48,132 nt of DNA from the NCBI GenBank assembly GCA_913778505.1, contig CAJYWD010000037.1:1-48132 (forward strand), given 5' to 3'. This DNA comes from an uncultured Chryseobacterium sp. (GTDB taxonomy: Bacteria > Bacteroidota > Bacteroidia > Flavobacteriales > Weeksellaceae). Position numbers and translations under genes: made by a program. Within the stretch, counting starts at the first letter, position 1, and every line of letters begins with the position of its first letter. Under the pieces are notes generated by a model. That model was not told the origin of the DNA. It did no database searches and saw nothing but the letters and a program-made list of their open reading frames with translations. Positions 24,406 to 32,956 of this stretch are shown here, in pieces.

Positions 24406-26301
24406 ATGAGTAAAATAATTGGAATCGACTTAGGAACAACCAACTCTTGTGTTGCTGTAATGGAGGGGAAAGACCCTGTTGTAATTCCTAACGCGGAAGG
24501 TAAAAGAACAACGCCGTCCATCGTGGCATTTACCGAAGACGGTGAAAGAAAAGTAGGGGATCCTGCCAAAAGACAGGCGGTAACCAATCCTACAAAGACT
24601 GTTTATTCTATCAAAAGATTTATCGGGACCCACTTTAAAGATGATGCTTCCGAAATTTCCAGAGTACCTTATAAAGTGGTATCAGGACCGAACGATACGG
24701 TAAAAGTAAAAATCGACGACAGAGAATATACGCCACAGGAAATTTCTGCCATGACGCTTCAGAAAATGAAGAAAACGGCTGAAGATTATTTGGGTCAGGA
24801 AGTAACAAGAGCGGTAATTACGGTTCCTGCTTACTTCAACGATGCACAGAGACAGGCCACCAAAGAAGCCGGTGAAATCGCAGGTCTTAAAGTAGAAAGA
24901 ATCATCAACGAGCCTACTGCTGCGGCATTGGCTTACGGTTTGGATAAAAACCACAAAGATCAGAAAATCGCAGTATACGACTTAGGTGGGGGTACTTTTG
25001 ATATTTCGATCCTTGATTTGGGAGACGGTGTATTTGAAGTATTGTCTACCAACGGTGATACGCACTTAGGAGGGGATGACTTTGATGATGTGATCATCAA
25101 CTGGATGGCTGATGAGTTCAAATCTGAAGAAGGTGTTGACCTGAAATCTGATGCGATCGCGTTACAGAGATTAAAAGAAGCGGCTGAAAAAGCTAAAATT
25201 GAATTATCTTCTTCTCCGCAGACTGAAATCAACCTTCCGTACATCACGGCTACGGCTACAGGGCCTAAGCATTTGGTAAAAACGTTAACGAAAGCGAAAT
25301 TCGAGCAATTATCTGCCGATCTGGTAAGAAGATCAATGGAGCCGGTAGCGAAAGCATTGAAAGATGCAGGTTTATCGACTTCCGATATCGACGAAGTAAT
25401 CCTGGTAGGTGGTTCTACAAGAATCCCGATCATCCAGGAAGAAGTGGAAAAATTCTTCGGTAAAAAACCATCTAAAGGAGTTAACCCGGATGAAGTTGTA
25501 GCTATTGGTGCTGCGATCCAAGGAGGGGTATTAACCGGTGATGTGAAAGATGTTCTTTTATTAGATGTTACACCACTTTCTTTAGGTATCGAAACAATGG
25601 GTTCTGTTTTCACGAAATTAATTGAAGCAAATACGACGATCCCGACTAAGAAATCTGAAGTATTCTCTACAGCTTCCGACAATCAGCCTGCGGTAAGCAT
25701 TAGAGTAGGACAGGGAGAAAGACCGATGTTCAACGATAACAAAGAAATCGGTAGATTCGACCTTACCGATATTCCACCGGCACCAAGAGGTGTTCCTCAG
25801 ATCGAAGTAACTTTCGACATCGATGCCAACGGTATCCTGAGCGTATCTGCTAAAGATAAAGGAACCGGTAAAGAACAGTCAATCAAAATCCAGGCTTCTT
25901 CAGGTCTTTCCGACGAAGAAATCGAAAGAATGAAGAAAGAAGCTCAGGAAAATTCTGCAGCGGATGCGAAAAGAAAAGAAGAAGTTGAAATCTTTAACAA
26001 AGCAGACGGATTGATCTTCCAGACCGAGAAGCAGCTGAAGGAGTTTGGCGAGAAATTGTCTGCCGATAAAAAAGCAGCGATTGAAGCCGCTCACGGAGAA
26101 TTAAAGACGGCTTTTGAAGCTAAAAATGCAGACGACGTAAAGGCGAAAACAGAAGCTTTGGATGCTGCATGGATGGCCGCTTCTGAAGAACTATACGCAG
26201 CAGGTCAACAGCCGGGTGCTGATGCAGGAGCTCAGCAGAATGCGGGTAACGCAGGAGGTGCTGATGATGTTCAGGATGCAGATTTTGAAGAAGTGAAATA
26301 A
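24406..26301 (+). CDS. dnaK: Chaperone protein DnaK (Hsp70)
   Basis: 631 residues. ATP-dependent chaperone. The ATPase domain has [14 protein letters not shown] (5-18), [33 protein letters not shown] and [15 protein letters not shown]; the substrate-binding domain follows with [13 protein letters not shown]; the C-terminal lid ends in a Gly/Ala/Gln-rich tail and the charged end [11 protein letters not shown] typical of DnaK. Codons are those of a highly expressed gene. dnaJ and grpE are not adjacent. It is monocistronic, between its own control region and a strong terminator. Confidence 0.98.
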   Translation: MSKIIGIDLGTTNSCVAVMEGKDPVVIPNAEGKRTTPSIVAFTEDGERKVGDPAKRQAVTNPTKTVYSIKRFIGTHFKDDASEISRVPYKVVSGPNDTVKVKIDDREYTPQEISAMTLQKMKKTAEDYLGQEVTRAVITVPAYFNDAQRQATKEAGEIAGLKVERIINEPTAAALAYGLDKNHKDQKIAVYDLGGGTFDISILDLGDGVFEVLSTNGDTHLGGDDFDDVIINWMADEFKSEEGVDLKSDAIALQRLKEAAEKAKIELSSSPQTEINLPYITATATGPKHLVKTLTKAKFEQLSADLVRRSMEPVAKALKDAGLSTSDIDEVILVGGSTRIPIIQEEVEKFFGKKPSKGVNPDEVVAIGAAIQGGVLTGDVKDVLLLDVTPLSLGIETMGSVFTKLIEANTTIPTKKSEVFSTASDNQPAVSIRVGQGERPMFNDNKEIGRFDLTDIPPAPRGVPQIEVTFDIDANGILSVSAKDKGTGKEQSIKIQASSGLSDEEIERMKKEAQENSAADAKRKEEVEIFNKADGLIFQTEKQLKEFGEKLSADKKAAIEAAHGELKTAFEAKNADDVKAKTEALDAAWMAASEELYAAGQQPGADAGAQQNAGNAGGADDVQDADFEEVK

Positions 26302-26325
26302 GACTTAAACAATTCATAAAAATAG

Positions 26326-26358
26326 AATCCCCAGGCTAAAGCTTGGGGATTTTTTTTT
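26326..26358 (+). terminator. Terminator of dnaK
   Basis: 12-bp stem AATCCCCAGGCT / AGCTTGGGGATT with one G-U pair, 2-base loop closing to four in practice, and nine T's, 25 bases past the stop. Confidence 0.92.
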
Positions 26359-26626
26359 AGCAAAATGGATAAATGGACATTAGAAATTTGAGAACTTTTA
26401 TTTTAACAAAAAATAACATATTTTATGGTTTTTTTAAAGTTCGATGGCGTAGTTATTGTTTCTAACAGAAGCGATTCTCATGTTTAATTTGAGTTTTCAT
26501 GGTTATTAGTTTTTACCCAGCTTCGGCTGGGTTTTTTGTTCTTACACTTGAAGGTTGAATTATAAATTGAAACAAATAATCAACAAAACTTCCCATCCAA
26601 TATTCTAAATAATATTTACAAAAACT
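26359..26626 (+). other. Gene-free stretch with possible small RNA or tiny ORF
   Basis: Between the dnaK terminator and the serine hydrolase control region there is no family-like gene, yet a second intrinsic terminator occurs at 26515-26537. A 20-codon frame, 26425-26487 (MVFLKFDGVVIVSNRSDSHV), lies just before it. I found no clear promoter. Confidence 0.4.
26515..26537 (+). terminator. Orphan intrinsic terminator
   Basis: ACCCAGC-TTCG-GCTGGGT, a perfect 7-bp stem with a UUCG tetraloop and six T's, on the plus strand only. dnaK already has its own terminator 157 bases upstream, so this one should end a separate short transcript or catch read-through. Confidence 0.85.
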
Positions 26627-26693
26627 TTAACTAAATAAATAGTTATAAAATTAAATTTAAGTTCCATCTTTGAATAACTAATTATATAGTTAT
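26627..26693 (+). promoter_or_regulatory. Serine hydrolase promoter flanked by two operator-like palindromes
   Basis: TTAACTA-N6-TAGTTAT (26627-26646) and ATAACTA-N6-TAGTTAT (26674-26693) lie on either side of a CATCTTTG box (26665-26672, one mismatch to TAnnTTTG). Their centres are 47 bases apart. One covers the upstream promoter half, the other the predicted start of transcription: the usual layout for a dimeric repressor. Confidence 0.6.
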
Positions 26694-26716
26694 AAAAAAT
26701 GAATTTAAATTAAACT

Positions 26717-27823
26717 ATGAAAAAATTATCCTTGATTGTTAGCTTTTTGTTTTCGATGTTAAGTTTCGGGCAGGTTAATGAGAATACAGCCAACAAAGAA
26801 GTGGACAGGTTTGTTAACGAGCAGATGAAAAATTTGAAAATCCCGGGAATGGCAATCGCTGTTGTCAAAAATGGTCATATCATTAAGAAAACCGGTTACG
26901 GTTTTGCCAATCTCGACTGGAAAAACAAAGTTACAGAACACACCAATTTCCAAATCGCTTCCTGCACCAAGCTTCTGACATCTACATTGCTCTTGAAAAC
27001 AATGTATGACAAGAAAATCAACCTGGAAGATTCTGTTTCCCAGTACATCAAAGATTGTCCGAAAGAATGGGATGATATTAAAATTGAAAACCTCATCAAT
27101 CATTCCAGCGGAATTCCGGATTATTACGAGAGTGATGTCTATCTGCCCACCGAAAAGATTGTGGAAGCAGTGAAAAAGCTGCCGCTCATTTTCAAGACTG
27201 GTTCCAGACAGCAATACGGTCAGTCGGATTTTATGGTATTGTCGTACATTTTTGAACAGATTTATAAAAAACCTTTTGTTCAGATTCTGAAAGACGAGGT
27301 CTCTAAGCCTCTGAAAATGAATGACGGCGCTTTTGATATGGAATACAAAGTGAACGGTCAGTTTTTGCGAACTGATGTTATTCCGGAAAAAGTCACGACT
27401 TATTATGAGCTGAACGGAACAATGAAAGCTTACAAATATCTTTATCCTCAGTACACATATCCTGCTGGTGGATATTTTGCGTCAATTGATGATATGGCGA
27501 ATTGGGCGATTGCTCTGGACAATGAAGTCCAGTTTCCAAAATCCTTTTCTGAAAATTACATTTATAAGACAGAAAAGATTGATGGTAAAGATGCCGATTT
27601 CTCTAAGGTTGGCTGGGTGATTGGCAAGGAAAACATTTTATACGCTGGTCACAGCGGAGGACCAGGATTGTCTGATATTCTTAGGTTTCCGAAGGAAGGT
27701 TACACTTTCATCGTCTTGTCCAATGACGGTGAGCTTTTGCCGACATTTGCCCGGGCAATTGCATCTTTTTATATTAAAGAACTGAGTTCTAAATTAAAGA
27801 TAGAAAAATTTGAGAGGGACTAG
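26717..27823 (+). CDS. Serine hydrolase, class C beta-lactamase / esterase family
   Basis: 368 residues. Signal peptide at 1-18 (MKKLSLIVSFLFSMLSFG) for export. Active-site SxxK is S82-C-T-K85, the tyrosine motif is Y167-G-Q, and HSGGPG (about 313) stands at the KTG position. This is the beta-lactamase/DD-peptidase fold shared by AmpC, esterases and peptidases; residues alone do not show antibiotic hydrolysis, and the HSG form is more common in esterases and peptidases of the family. The two palindromes at its promoter suggest regulated expression. No regulator gene is next to it. Confidence 0.87.
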   Translation: MKKLSLIVSFLFSMLSFGQVNENTANKEVDRFVNEQMKNLKIPGMAIAVVKNGHIIKKTGYGFANLDWKNKVTEHTNFQIASCTKLLTSTLLLKTMYDKKINLEDSVSQYIKDCPKEWDDIKIENLINHSSGIPDYYESDVYLPTEKIVEAVKKLPLIFKTGSRQQYGQSDFMVLSYIFEQIYKKPFVQILKDEVSKPLKMNDGAFDMEYKVNGQFLRTDVIPEKVTTYYELNGTMKAYKYLYPQYTYPAGGYFASIDDMANWAIALDNEVQFPKSFSENYIYKTEKIDGKDADFSKVGWVIGKENILYAGHSGGPGLSDILRFPKEGYTFIVLSNDGELLPTFARAIASFYIKELSSKLKIEKFERD

Positions 27824-27872
27824 GAGTCTTTGAAAATACAATTTGTCATTCGTAAAAAAGCATAGAATAAAT

Positions 27873-27880
27873 TATCTTTG
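27873..27880 (+). promoter_or_regulatory. -7 box of the nucleoid-associated protein gene
   Basis: TATCTTTG, exact, 20 bases before the ATG at 27901. Upstream, ATTTGTCATTCG (27841-27852) resembles half of the REP palindromes at 17499 and 38519. Confidence 0.6.
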
Positions 27881-27900
27881 CAATCCTAAAAACAAAAACA

Positions 27901-28929
27901 ATGTTTTCAAAAATCACAGTTCACAGAGTCGGGAATAAAATCAATGGGGAATCCTTAACGCTTTCTCAGCAGGAGCTTCAGCTGGATGAGGAGATGAAGG
28001 AATTGCTGGGGAATTACTTTATCAATGCTTTCAAATCTGAGGAGCAGTTTCAGTTTTACAGCGATTCTTACTTGGTTAATAATCCGGTTTACAGCTCTGT
28101 TTCAGAGATTTTTGAAGACCAGTCCAAGTTCCAGTGGGAATCTGAAAACATCGCCAAACATCTTTACGAAGCAGCGGAAAATCCGAGAGTCCAGGCGGGT
28201 GAGTTGTTTGTGGTTTATTTTGAAGGCGAGGTTTTTGAGTCTGCAGATGGCCAAAGTGAGAAAACGGATTCTATCGGTCTATTCAAAACCGAAAAAAGAG
28301 AAGGTTTCCTGAAAATCAATCCTCAGGATGAGTCTTTTGAAATCGAAAGAGACTTTGGAATCAGCTTATCGAAAATTGATAAGGCAGCTTTGATTTACAA
28401 CAGCGAGAAAGAAAGTGGCTACGTTTTGTCTGTCATCGATAACAACAAAAACGGCGACATCTACTACTGGTTCGAGGATTTTTTGAAAGTAAAACAGCGC
28501 GATAACGAGTATTTCCATACGCAGGAAACATTGTCGGTTTACAAGGATTTCATCACCCAAAAATTACCGGAGGAGTTTGAAGTTTCCAAAGCTGACCAGG
28601 CCGATTTTCTGAACAAGTCCATCAATTTCTTCAAAGAAAAAGAGGAGTTCAAATACGATGATTTTGTGAAAGAAGTTTTGCAGGATGACAACGTGATAGA
28701 AAGTTTTTCCAACTTCAAATCCGATTATGAGCAGGATATGCAAATCTCGATTTCAGAAGATTTCCCGATTAATAATCAGGCGGTTAAAAAGCAGCAGCGC
28801 CATTTCAAATCCATCATCAAGCTCGATAAAAACTTCCATATCTACATCCACGGTGACCGGGATAAACTGGAAACAGGACAAGATGACAAAGGGAAATATT
28901 ACCGTTTGTACTTCGATGAAGAGAAATAG
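27901..28929 (+). CDS. Nucleoid-associated protein, NdpA/YejK-like
   Basis: 342 residues, cytoplasmic. The N-terminus ITVHRVGNKINGE and the central AGELFVVYFEG...SIGLFKTEKREGFLKI pattern match the 37-kDa nucleoid-associated protein family (NdpA/YejK), as do the DNNKNGDIYYWFEDFL and the YKDFITQKLPEEF segments. Family members bind the nucleoid; the exact role is unclear. It is a single gene with its own promoter. No nearby terminator stands out; 28930-29101 shows nothing else. Confidence 0.85.
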   Translation: MFSKITVHRVGNKINGESLTLSQQELQLDEEMKELLGNYFINAFKSEEQFQFYSDSYLVNNPVYSSVSEIFEDQSKFQWESENIAKHLYEAAENPRVQAGELFVVYFEGEVFESADGQSEKTDSIGLFKTEKREGFLKINPQDESFEIERDFGISLSKIDKAALIYNSEKESGYVLSVIDNNKNGDIYYWFEDFLKVKQRDNEYFHTQETLSVYKDFITQKLPEEFEVSKADQADFLNKSINFFKEKEEFKYDDFVKEVLQDDNVIESFSNFKSDYEQDMQISISEDFPINNQAVKKQQRHFKSIIKLDKNFHIYIHGDRDKLETGQDDKGKYYRLYFDEEK

Positions 28930-29077
28930 AAGATTGAAAATATTTCGATAAAAATTATTTCTTGCAGATTGGACAAATAAGGCAGATTTTTGAATGATCT
29001 GTAGAATTGGTGAAATCTGTGAGAATTTTTTTTGCATTTATTTTTAACTCTAAATATTTCCAGAATTTAACATAATA

Positions 29078-29109
29078 TTAGATTCAGTTATAAAAAATTT
29101 CTACCTTTG
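29078..29109 (+). promoter_or_regulatory. Promoter of the CxxCH protein / TonB receptor locus
   Basis: TTAG (29078-29081), 20 bases, TACCTTTG (29102-29109): exact -7 box and one mismatch at -33. The ATG at 29115 follows 5 bases later, so the transcript would have almost no leader. Confidence 0.55.
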
Positions 29110-29114
29110 CGGCT

Positions 29115-29474
29115 ATGTTGAACAAAACAAACAATCAATTCAAGACCTTCATTTCGGTATTTTTTGCCGTAATGTATGTTGTTGTGGTTTTGTTTTCTTC
29201 AGAGTTACATAACCACAAGGGTGAATCTTTTTACAAAGATTCTGGTTCCAAAAAAACAGAAAAGTCTGTCACGAAGGAGCTTGGCAGCAAGCAATCGGGC
29301 GACTGTCTGGCGTGTCATTTTCTGGCAACGGGCAACACGCTGGTTCCGGAGGAGTTCACTTTTCATTTTGAGAACCACACACAAGAAGCTGAGCAGATTA
29401 TCTCCGCTCAGCAAAAAATTTGGGAACAGACCAAATCAACCGTCCAACTCCGCGGTCCACCCGCACTTTCTTAA
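29115..29474 (+). CDS. Small membrane-anchored protein with CxxCH and HxH motifs
   Basis: 119 residues. One N-terminal hydrophobic helix (about 11-28) is followed by SELHNHKG (H32, H34) and by GDCLACHFLATG (C64, C67, H68). Outside the membrane these could bind a metal. CxxCH is also the heme c motif, but the rest of the protein has no cytochrome features. I do not know a function. Its position before a ZnuD-like TonB receptor and a lipoprotein suggests a role in metal handling; this is inference. Confidence 0.72.
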   Translation: MLNKTNNQFKTFISVFFAVMYVVVVLFSSELHNHKGESFYKDSGSKKTEKSVTKELGSKQSGDCLACHFLATGNTLVPEEFTFHFENHTQEAEQIISAQQKIWEQTKSTVQLRGPPALS

Positions 29475-29537
29475 TTTCCAATTTTCTCAATGATCCATTG
29501 AGAACTTCTTTGAATTAATTCAAACCATTTTCGGGAA

Positions 29538-29599
29538 GAGACGAAGTCTCGCAATATCGGTTGCAAAAATCTTAAACATTAAAAAAGAGACGAAGTCTC
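29538..29599. repeat. Two copies of a 13-bp palindrome
   Basis: GAGACGAAGTCTC at 29538-29550 and 29587-29599, 49 bases apart, each preceded by AA and followed by G and an ATAT-GG stretch (GCAATATCGG, GACATATTGG), so the repeat unit is longer than the palindrome. Confidence 0.8.
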
Positions 29600-29631
29600 G
29601 ACATATTGGTAAATATAAACCGAGAATTATT

Positions 29632-29720
29632 GGGGCAGCTTAATCCGCGCTCCGTTCCCGCTATTTTTGCCGAGGCTAAGTCCAACGCAAAAAATGAGCT
29701 CCACTCAGCTCGGGCTGCGG
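29632..29720 (+). repeat. Dispersed intergenic repeat, copy E
   Basis: Starts GGGGCAGCTTAATCCGC, continues GTTCCCGCTATTTTTGC, and closes its core with GCAAAAAAT; ends AGCTCGGGCTGCGG. The ATTTTTGC/GCAAAAAAT pairing takes the place of the TTTTGC hairpin of copies A and D. The outer ends are the most diverged of the five. Confidence 0.6.
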
Positions 29721-29811
29721 TTTTCCAGTTCCCAAGATGGTTTCCACTTTAATTTCAAAGATTTCACTTTACTTTTTACATTGTACAAAGTACATTATAC
29801 AATTCAATACA

Positions 29812-32196
29812 ATGAAACACATTATAAATCTAATGATGGTCTTTTTTGGACTGTCATTAGTTACCGCGCAGAGTTATTCTGTAGAAGGAACTGTTCAGGA
29901 TTTTCACGACAAAACGATGCTGGAAAACGCCGTTGTAACGTTAGGAAATTCTACCACGAAAACCGATAAAAAAGGAAGGTTCTCGTTCAGCAACATTCCG
30001 GCAGGCTCACATCAATTGGTCGCAAAACATCCGCTCTGCGACAATTATACTGAAAATATAAAAGTTGACAGAAACCTGCATCTGGCCATTATGCTGGAGC
30101 ATCATACGGATGAAATCCAGGGTGTGACGCTGCACGGCACGCATAAGAACAGTGGCACCATGGTGGTGAAAACCCTGGACCGCACGGAGATTGAGAGAAA
30201 CACCACAGAAAATCTGGGAAATCTTCTCAAAAACATTTCGGGTGTCAGCGGGCTGAAGACCGGAAACAATATCGTAAAACCGGTAATCCATGGCTTGTAC
30301 GGCAGCCGGATTTCCATCATCAACAATGGTGTCCGGATGCAGGAGCAGGAATGGGGCGTGGAGCATGCACCAAATATCGATATCAATAATTTTCAGCACA
30401 TTGACGTTGTCAAAGGAGCCTCGGCACTGCGATACGGCAGCGATGCGATAGGCGGCGTGGTAGTTTTGGAACCTGAAATTTTCACTAAAAAGGACACGCT
30501 GAAAGGGAGTGTGGGACTCTCCGGGATTTCCAACGGACGCGGTCTGGGTGTGGATGTGAATGTAGCCAAGATCTGGAAAAATGGCTGGGCAGTGAAAACC
30601 GGCGGACATATACAGAAGCTGGGTGATCAGAGTGCGCCGGATTATCACCTGAAAAATACAGGGTCGGATTTTTCATCGTTCAATTTTACACTGCAGCGAA
30701 ATACGTTCAGGAAAGGAATCTCTTTCGATTATTATCTTACGAATCAGAATCTTGCGATACTGCGGGATTCCCACGTTGCTACGCCCAAGGAGTACGAAGC
30801 GGCCATGAATACGGCGGTGCCTTTCTATTCCGGAAATTTCAGTTATGATATTGACAATCCGAGGCAGCTGGTGGAGCATCATCTGGCGAAGTTTTCGGCA
30901 TTCAACCGGTTTGAGAATATCGGGAAGGTCTCGGCGACTTACAGTTTTCAGTACAATCACCGCCAGGAATTCGATTTGAGACGAGGCGATTTAAGTGCTA
31001 TTCCGTCTTTGGATTTGGCTTTAATGACCCATCAGTTTAATCTGAATGATCTCCTGGAGCGGGAAAAATGGTCTCTGGAAACTGGTGTCGATGCCAGCTT
31101 TCAGAACAATTATTCCGATCCGGCAACGCAGGCCAGAAGACTGATTCCGAATTATGATAAATATTCTGCCGGAATCTATTCTGTTTTCAAATATAAAATA
31201 ACTCCCGAATTAAATGCAGAAGCCGGAATCCGTTATGACTACAATTACTATGATGTAACAAAATGGTATGACAAAAGCGACTGGGAAAATTATTATGCCA
31301 ATACTTTTCCGCAGTTTTATGTGCAGACGAAGGCCAACAGAGTGCTGACGCGTCCCAAACTGACTTATGAAAACCTGTCTTATAATGCAGGACTGGAATA
31401 CCATCCGTCTGCGTACTTCAACCTGAAATTCAATTATGCTAAAGTGGGAAGAACGCCGAACATTGCGGAACTGTTTTCCGATGGTTTGCATCATTCCGCC
31501 GCAATCATAGAGCGAGGCAATATGAATATCAAAAATGAAGAAGGCCATCAGTTCAACCTGATTGCAGATGCCAGGCTGGACGTTCTGAAAGGTTTGGATA
31601 TCTCGGTGAACCCTTATTATTTCATCACGAAAAATTTTATTAATCAGGTTCCGAACGGAATCTTACAATTGACACAGGCGGGAACTTTTCCGGTTTGGGT
31701 TTACCAGCAGATTGATGCGAAAATGTACGGACTGGATCTGGATGTCAGTCTGAGTATCACGGATGAGCTGACATACAAAGGCCGTGGTGCGTATGTATAC
31801 GGGCAGGACGAAACCAATCTTGAACCACTAATTCTAATGATGCCAATGAATTTCAGCAATGCTTTACAATTCAGCAAAAAAGAATGGAATGGTTTTTATT
31901 TGAATGTGGAAAACCAAACTTCGGTGGCTCAGAAGCGTTTTCCGATTCATAATCTGCAGTACACGGATTACGTGAATGGCGAAGAAGTGACGCATGATGT
32001 GGGTGTGAGCACGCCACCAAAAGGCTATACGCTGTGGAATGCTCAGGTAGGAATTGATTTGGCGAAGCATTTTTCGGCCGGTCTTTCGGTCAATAATGTA
32101 TTCAATATTTCCTACCGAGATTATCTGAACAGGATGAGGTTTTTTGCCAATGATCTCGGGCGGAACTTCATCGTGAATTTCAGATATCAATTTTAA
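29812..32196 (+). CDS. TonB-dependent receptor, ZnuD-like (probable metal receptor)
   Basis: 794 residues. Signal peptide 1-19 (MKHIINLMMVFFGLSLVTA), a carboxypeptidase-regulatory-like domain (about 22-95), the plug (about 105-225, with GVRMQEQEWGVEHAPNID and VVKGASALRYGSDAIGGVV), then a beta barrel ending in the terminal aromatic signature NFRYQF. In the barrel, GRTPNIAELFSDGLHHSAA and IERGNMNIKNEE resemble the conserved segment of the Neisseria zinc receptor ZnuD. Several histidines occur in loops. Zinc or another metal is the best guess; heme cannot be excluded. The ATG at 29812 is chosen because it begins a proper signal peptide; the frame is open further up. A lipoprotein follows 43 bases downstream. 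Confidence 0.88.
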   Translation: MKHIINLMMVFFGLSLVTAQSYSVEGTVQDFHDKTMLENAVVTLGNSTTKTDKKGRFSFSNIPAGSHQLVAKHPLCDNYTENIKVDRNLHLAIMLEHHTDEIQGVTLHGTHKNSGTMVVKTLDRTEIERNTTENLGNLLKNISGVSGLKTGNNIVKPVIHGLYGSRISIINNGVRMQEQEWGVEHAPNIDINNFQHIDVVKGASALRYGSDAIGGVVVLEPEIFTKKDTLKGSVGLSGISNGRGLGVDVNVAKIWKNGWAVKTGGHIQKLGDQSAPDYHLKNTGSDFSSFNFTLQRNTFRKGISFDYYLTNQNLAILRDSHVATPKEYEAAMNTAVPFYSGNFSYDIDNPRQLVEHHLAKFSAFNRFENIGKVSATYSFQYNHRQEFDLRRGDLSAIPSLDLALMTHQFNLNDLLEREKWSLETGVDASFQNNYSDPATQARRLIPNYDKYSAGIYSVFKYKITPELNAEAGIRYDYNYYDVTKWYDKSDWENYYANTFPQFYVQTKANRVLTRPKLTYENLSYNAGLEYHPSAYFNLKFNYAKVGRTPNIAELFSDGLHHSAAIIERGNMNIKNEEGHQFNLIADARLDVLKGLDISVNPYYFITKNFINQVPNGILQLTQAGTFPVWVYQQIDAKMYGLDLDVSLSITDELTYKGRGAYVYGQDETNLEPLILMMPMNFSNALQFSKKEWNGFYLNVENQTSVAQKRFPIHNLQYTDYVNGEEVTHDVGVSTPPKGYTLWNAQVGIDLAKHFSAGLSVNNVFNISYRDYLNRMRFFANDLGRNFIVNFRYQF

Positions 32197-32239
32197 AATT
32201 AATTAAAACAATCGAACAATTATTAAAACAATTACAACA

Positions 32240-32806
32240 ATGAAAAATACAATCAGTCTTAGAAAATTAGCGAGTCTTTTAGCCGTTTTATTCCTTATCT
32301 TCTGTGTCGTGTCCTGCCAGCGTGACAGCGATGTTGCAGAAGATGACCTTCCGCAAGAGGAGCTTACAAAAATTACGCTGAGCGTGAAGTCCGTAAGCAG
32401 TGGAAACACCGTAGACTACAATTATATTATCGGCTCAGCTGCGCCGGTAATCAAGGTAACAGACGGACAATCTTATGAAGTAACCACAACCTTCTGGAAC
32501 GGTAGTGAAAACGTGACACAGGAGATCAAAGATGCCAAAGATGAGCATTTCCTGATCTATAATTTCCCGAAGTCTACCATTAATCTGACCAGATTGGATG
32601 ACCAGAGCTCTACCGGAAAACTAGGCAAAGTAGGCCTAAAAACCAGATGGGACGTGGTGAAGACGGTAGTTTCCTCGTCACCTTTATTGCAGATGACATT
32701 GATCCACCAGCCTGCCAGCGCAAGTGAAGCGCAGAACGGAACGGCCTGGGGCAGCGTGACCGGCGGCGAAACAGATGCTGAAGCGACATTCGGACTGAGC
32801 AACTAA
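32240..32806 (+). CDS. Lipoprotein partner of the TonB receptor
   Basis: 188 residues. Lipoprotein signal ending LIFCVVSC with the cysteine at about residue 30. The mature part is beta-rich, with FWNGSENVTQEIKDAKDEHFLIY and a C-terminal SVTGGETDAEATF. I recognise this pattern from Bacteroidota lipoproteins usually named 'type 1 periplasmic binding fold superfamily protein' that follow TonB receptors; the name does not give a function. An extracellular or periplasmic capture role beside the receptor is inferred from order. Confidence 0.78.
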   Translation: MKNTISLRKLASLLAVLFLIFCVVSCQRDSDVAEDDLPQEELTKITLSVKSVSSGNTVDYNYIIGSAAPVIKVTDGQSYEVTTTFWNGSENVTQEIKDAKDEHFLIYNFPKSTINLTRLDDQSSTGKLGKVGLKTRWDVVKTVVSSSPLLQMTLIHQPASASEAQNGTAWGSVTGGETDAEATFGLSN

Positions 32807-32824
32807 GCCGCAGCTGTTTGGCAG

Positions 32825-32856
32825 AAAGGAGATGCCGGTGATGGTGTCTCCTTTTT
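32825..32856 (+). terminator. Terminator of the receptor-lipoprotein operon
   Basis: AAAGGAGA pairs with TCTCCTTT around a 14-base partly paired loop, with a T run, 18 bases past the stop. Confidence 0.82.
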
Positions 32857-32905
32857 TATGGGTAAAACTTTATGATTTTTTATCAATACAGAGTCTGCAT
32901 TTAAT

Positions 32906-32936
32906 TTTGAACTTCCTTATAAATTACATACTTTTG
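32906..32936 (+). promoter_or_regulatory. Promoter of tig
   Basis: TTTG (32906-32909), 19 bases, TACTTTTG (32929-32936): exact in both boxes and spacing. ATG 20 bases downstream. Confidence 0.85.
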
Positions 32937-32956
32937 CAACCTAAAAATTTCAATTA

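Larger units (their letters stand above)
29475..29811 (+). other. Repeat-filled gap before the TonB receptor
   Basis: Contains two GAGACGAAGTCTC palindromes (29538 and 29587) and dispersed repeat copy E (29632-29720). The last 90 bases before the receptor show no clear promoter; some TACA/TGTA-rich sequence (29777-29806) is all I see. Confidence 0.6.

Noticed and set aside
24960-25682. Long antisense frame within dnaK
   Set aside because: An antisense shadow of a strongly biased, conserved gene; common in dnaK.
29304-29318. Cytochrome c on the strength of CxxCH in the small protein at 29115
   Set aside because: One motif in a short, otherwise unrelated protein; no methionine or histidine axial-ligand context and no other cytochrome genes. 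Metal binding is kept only as a possibility.
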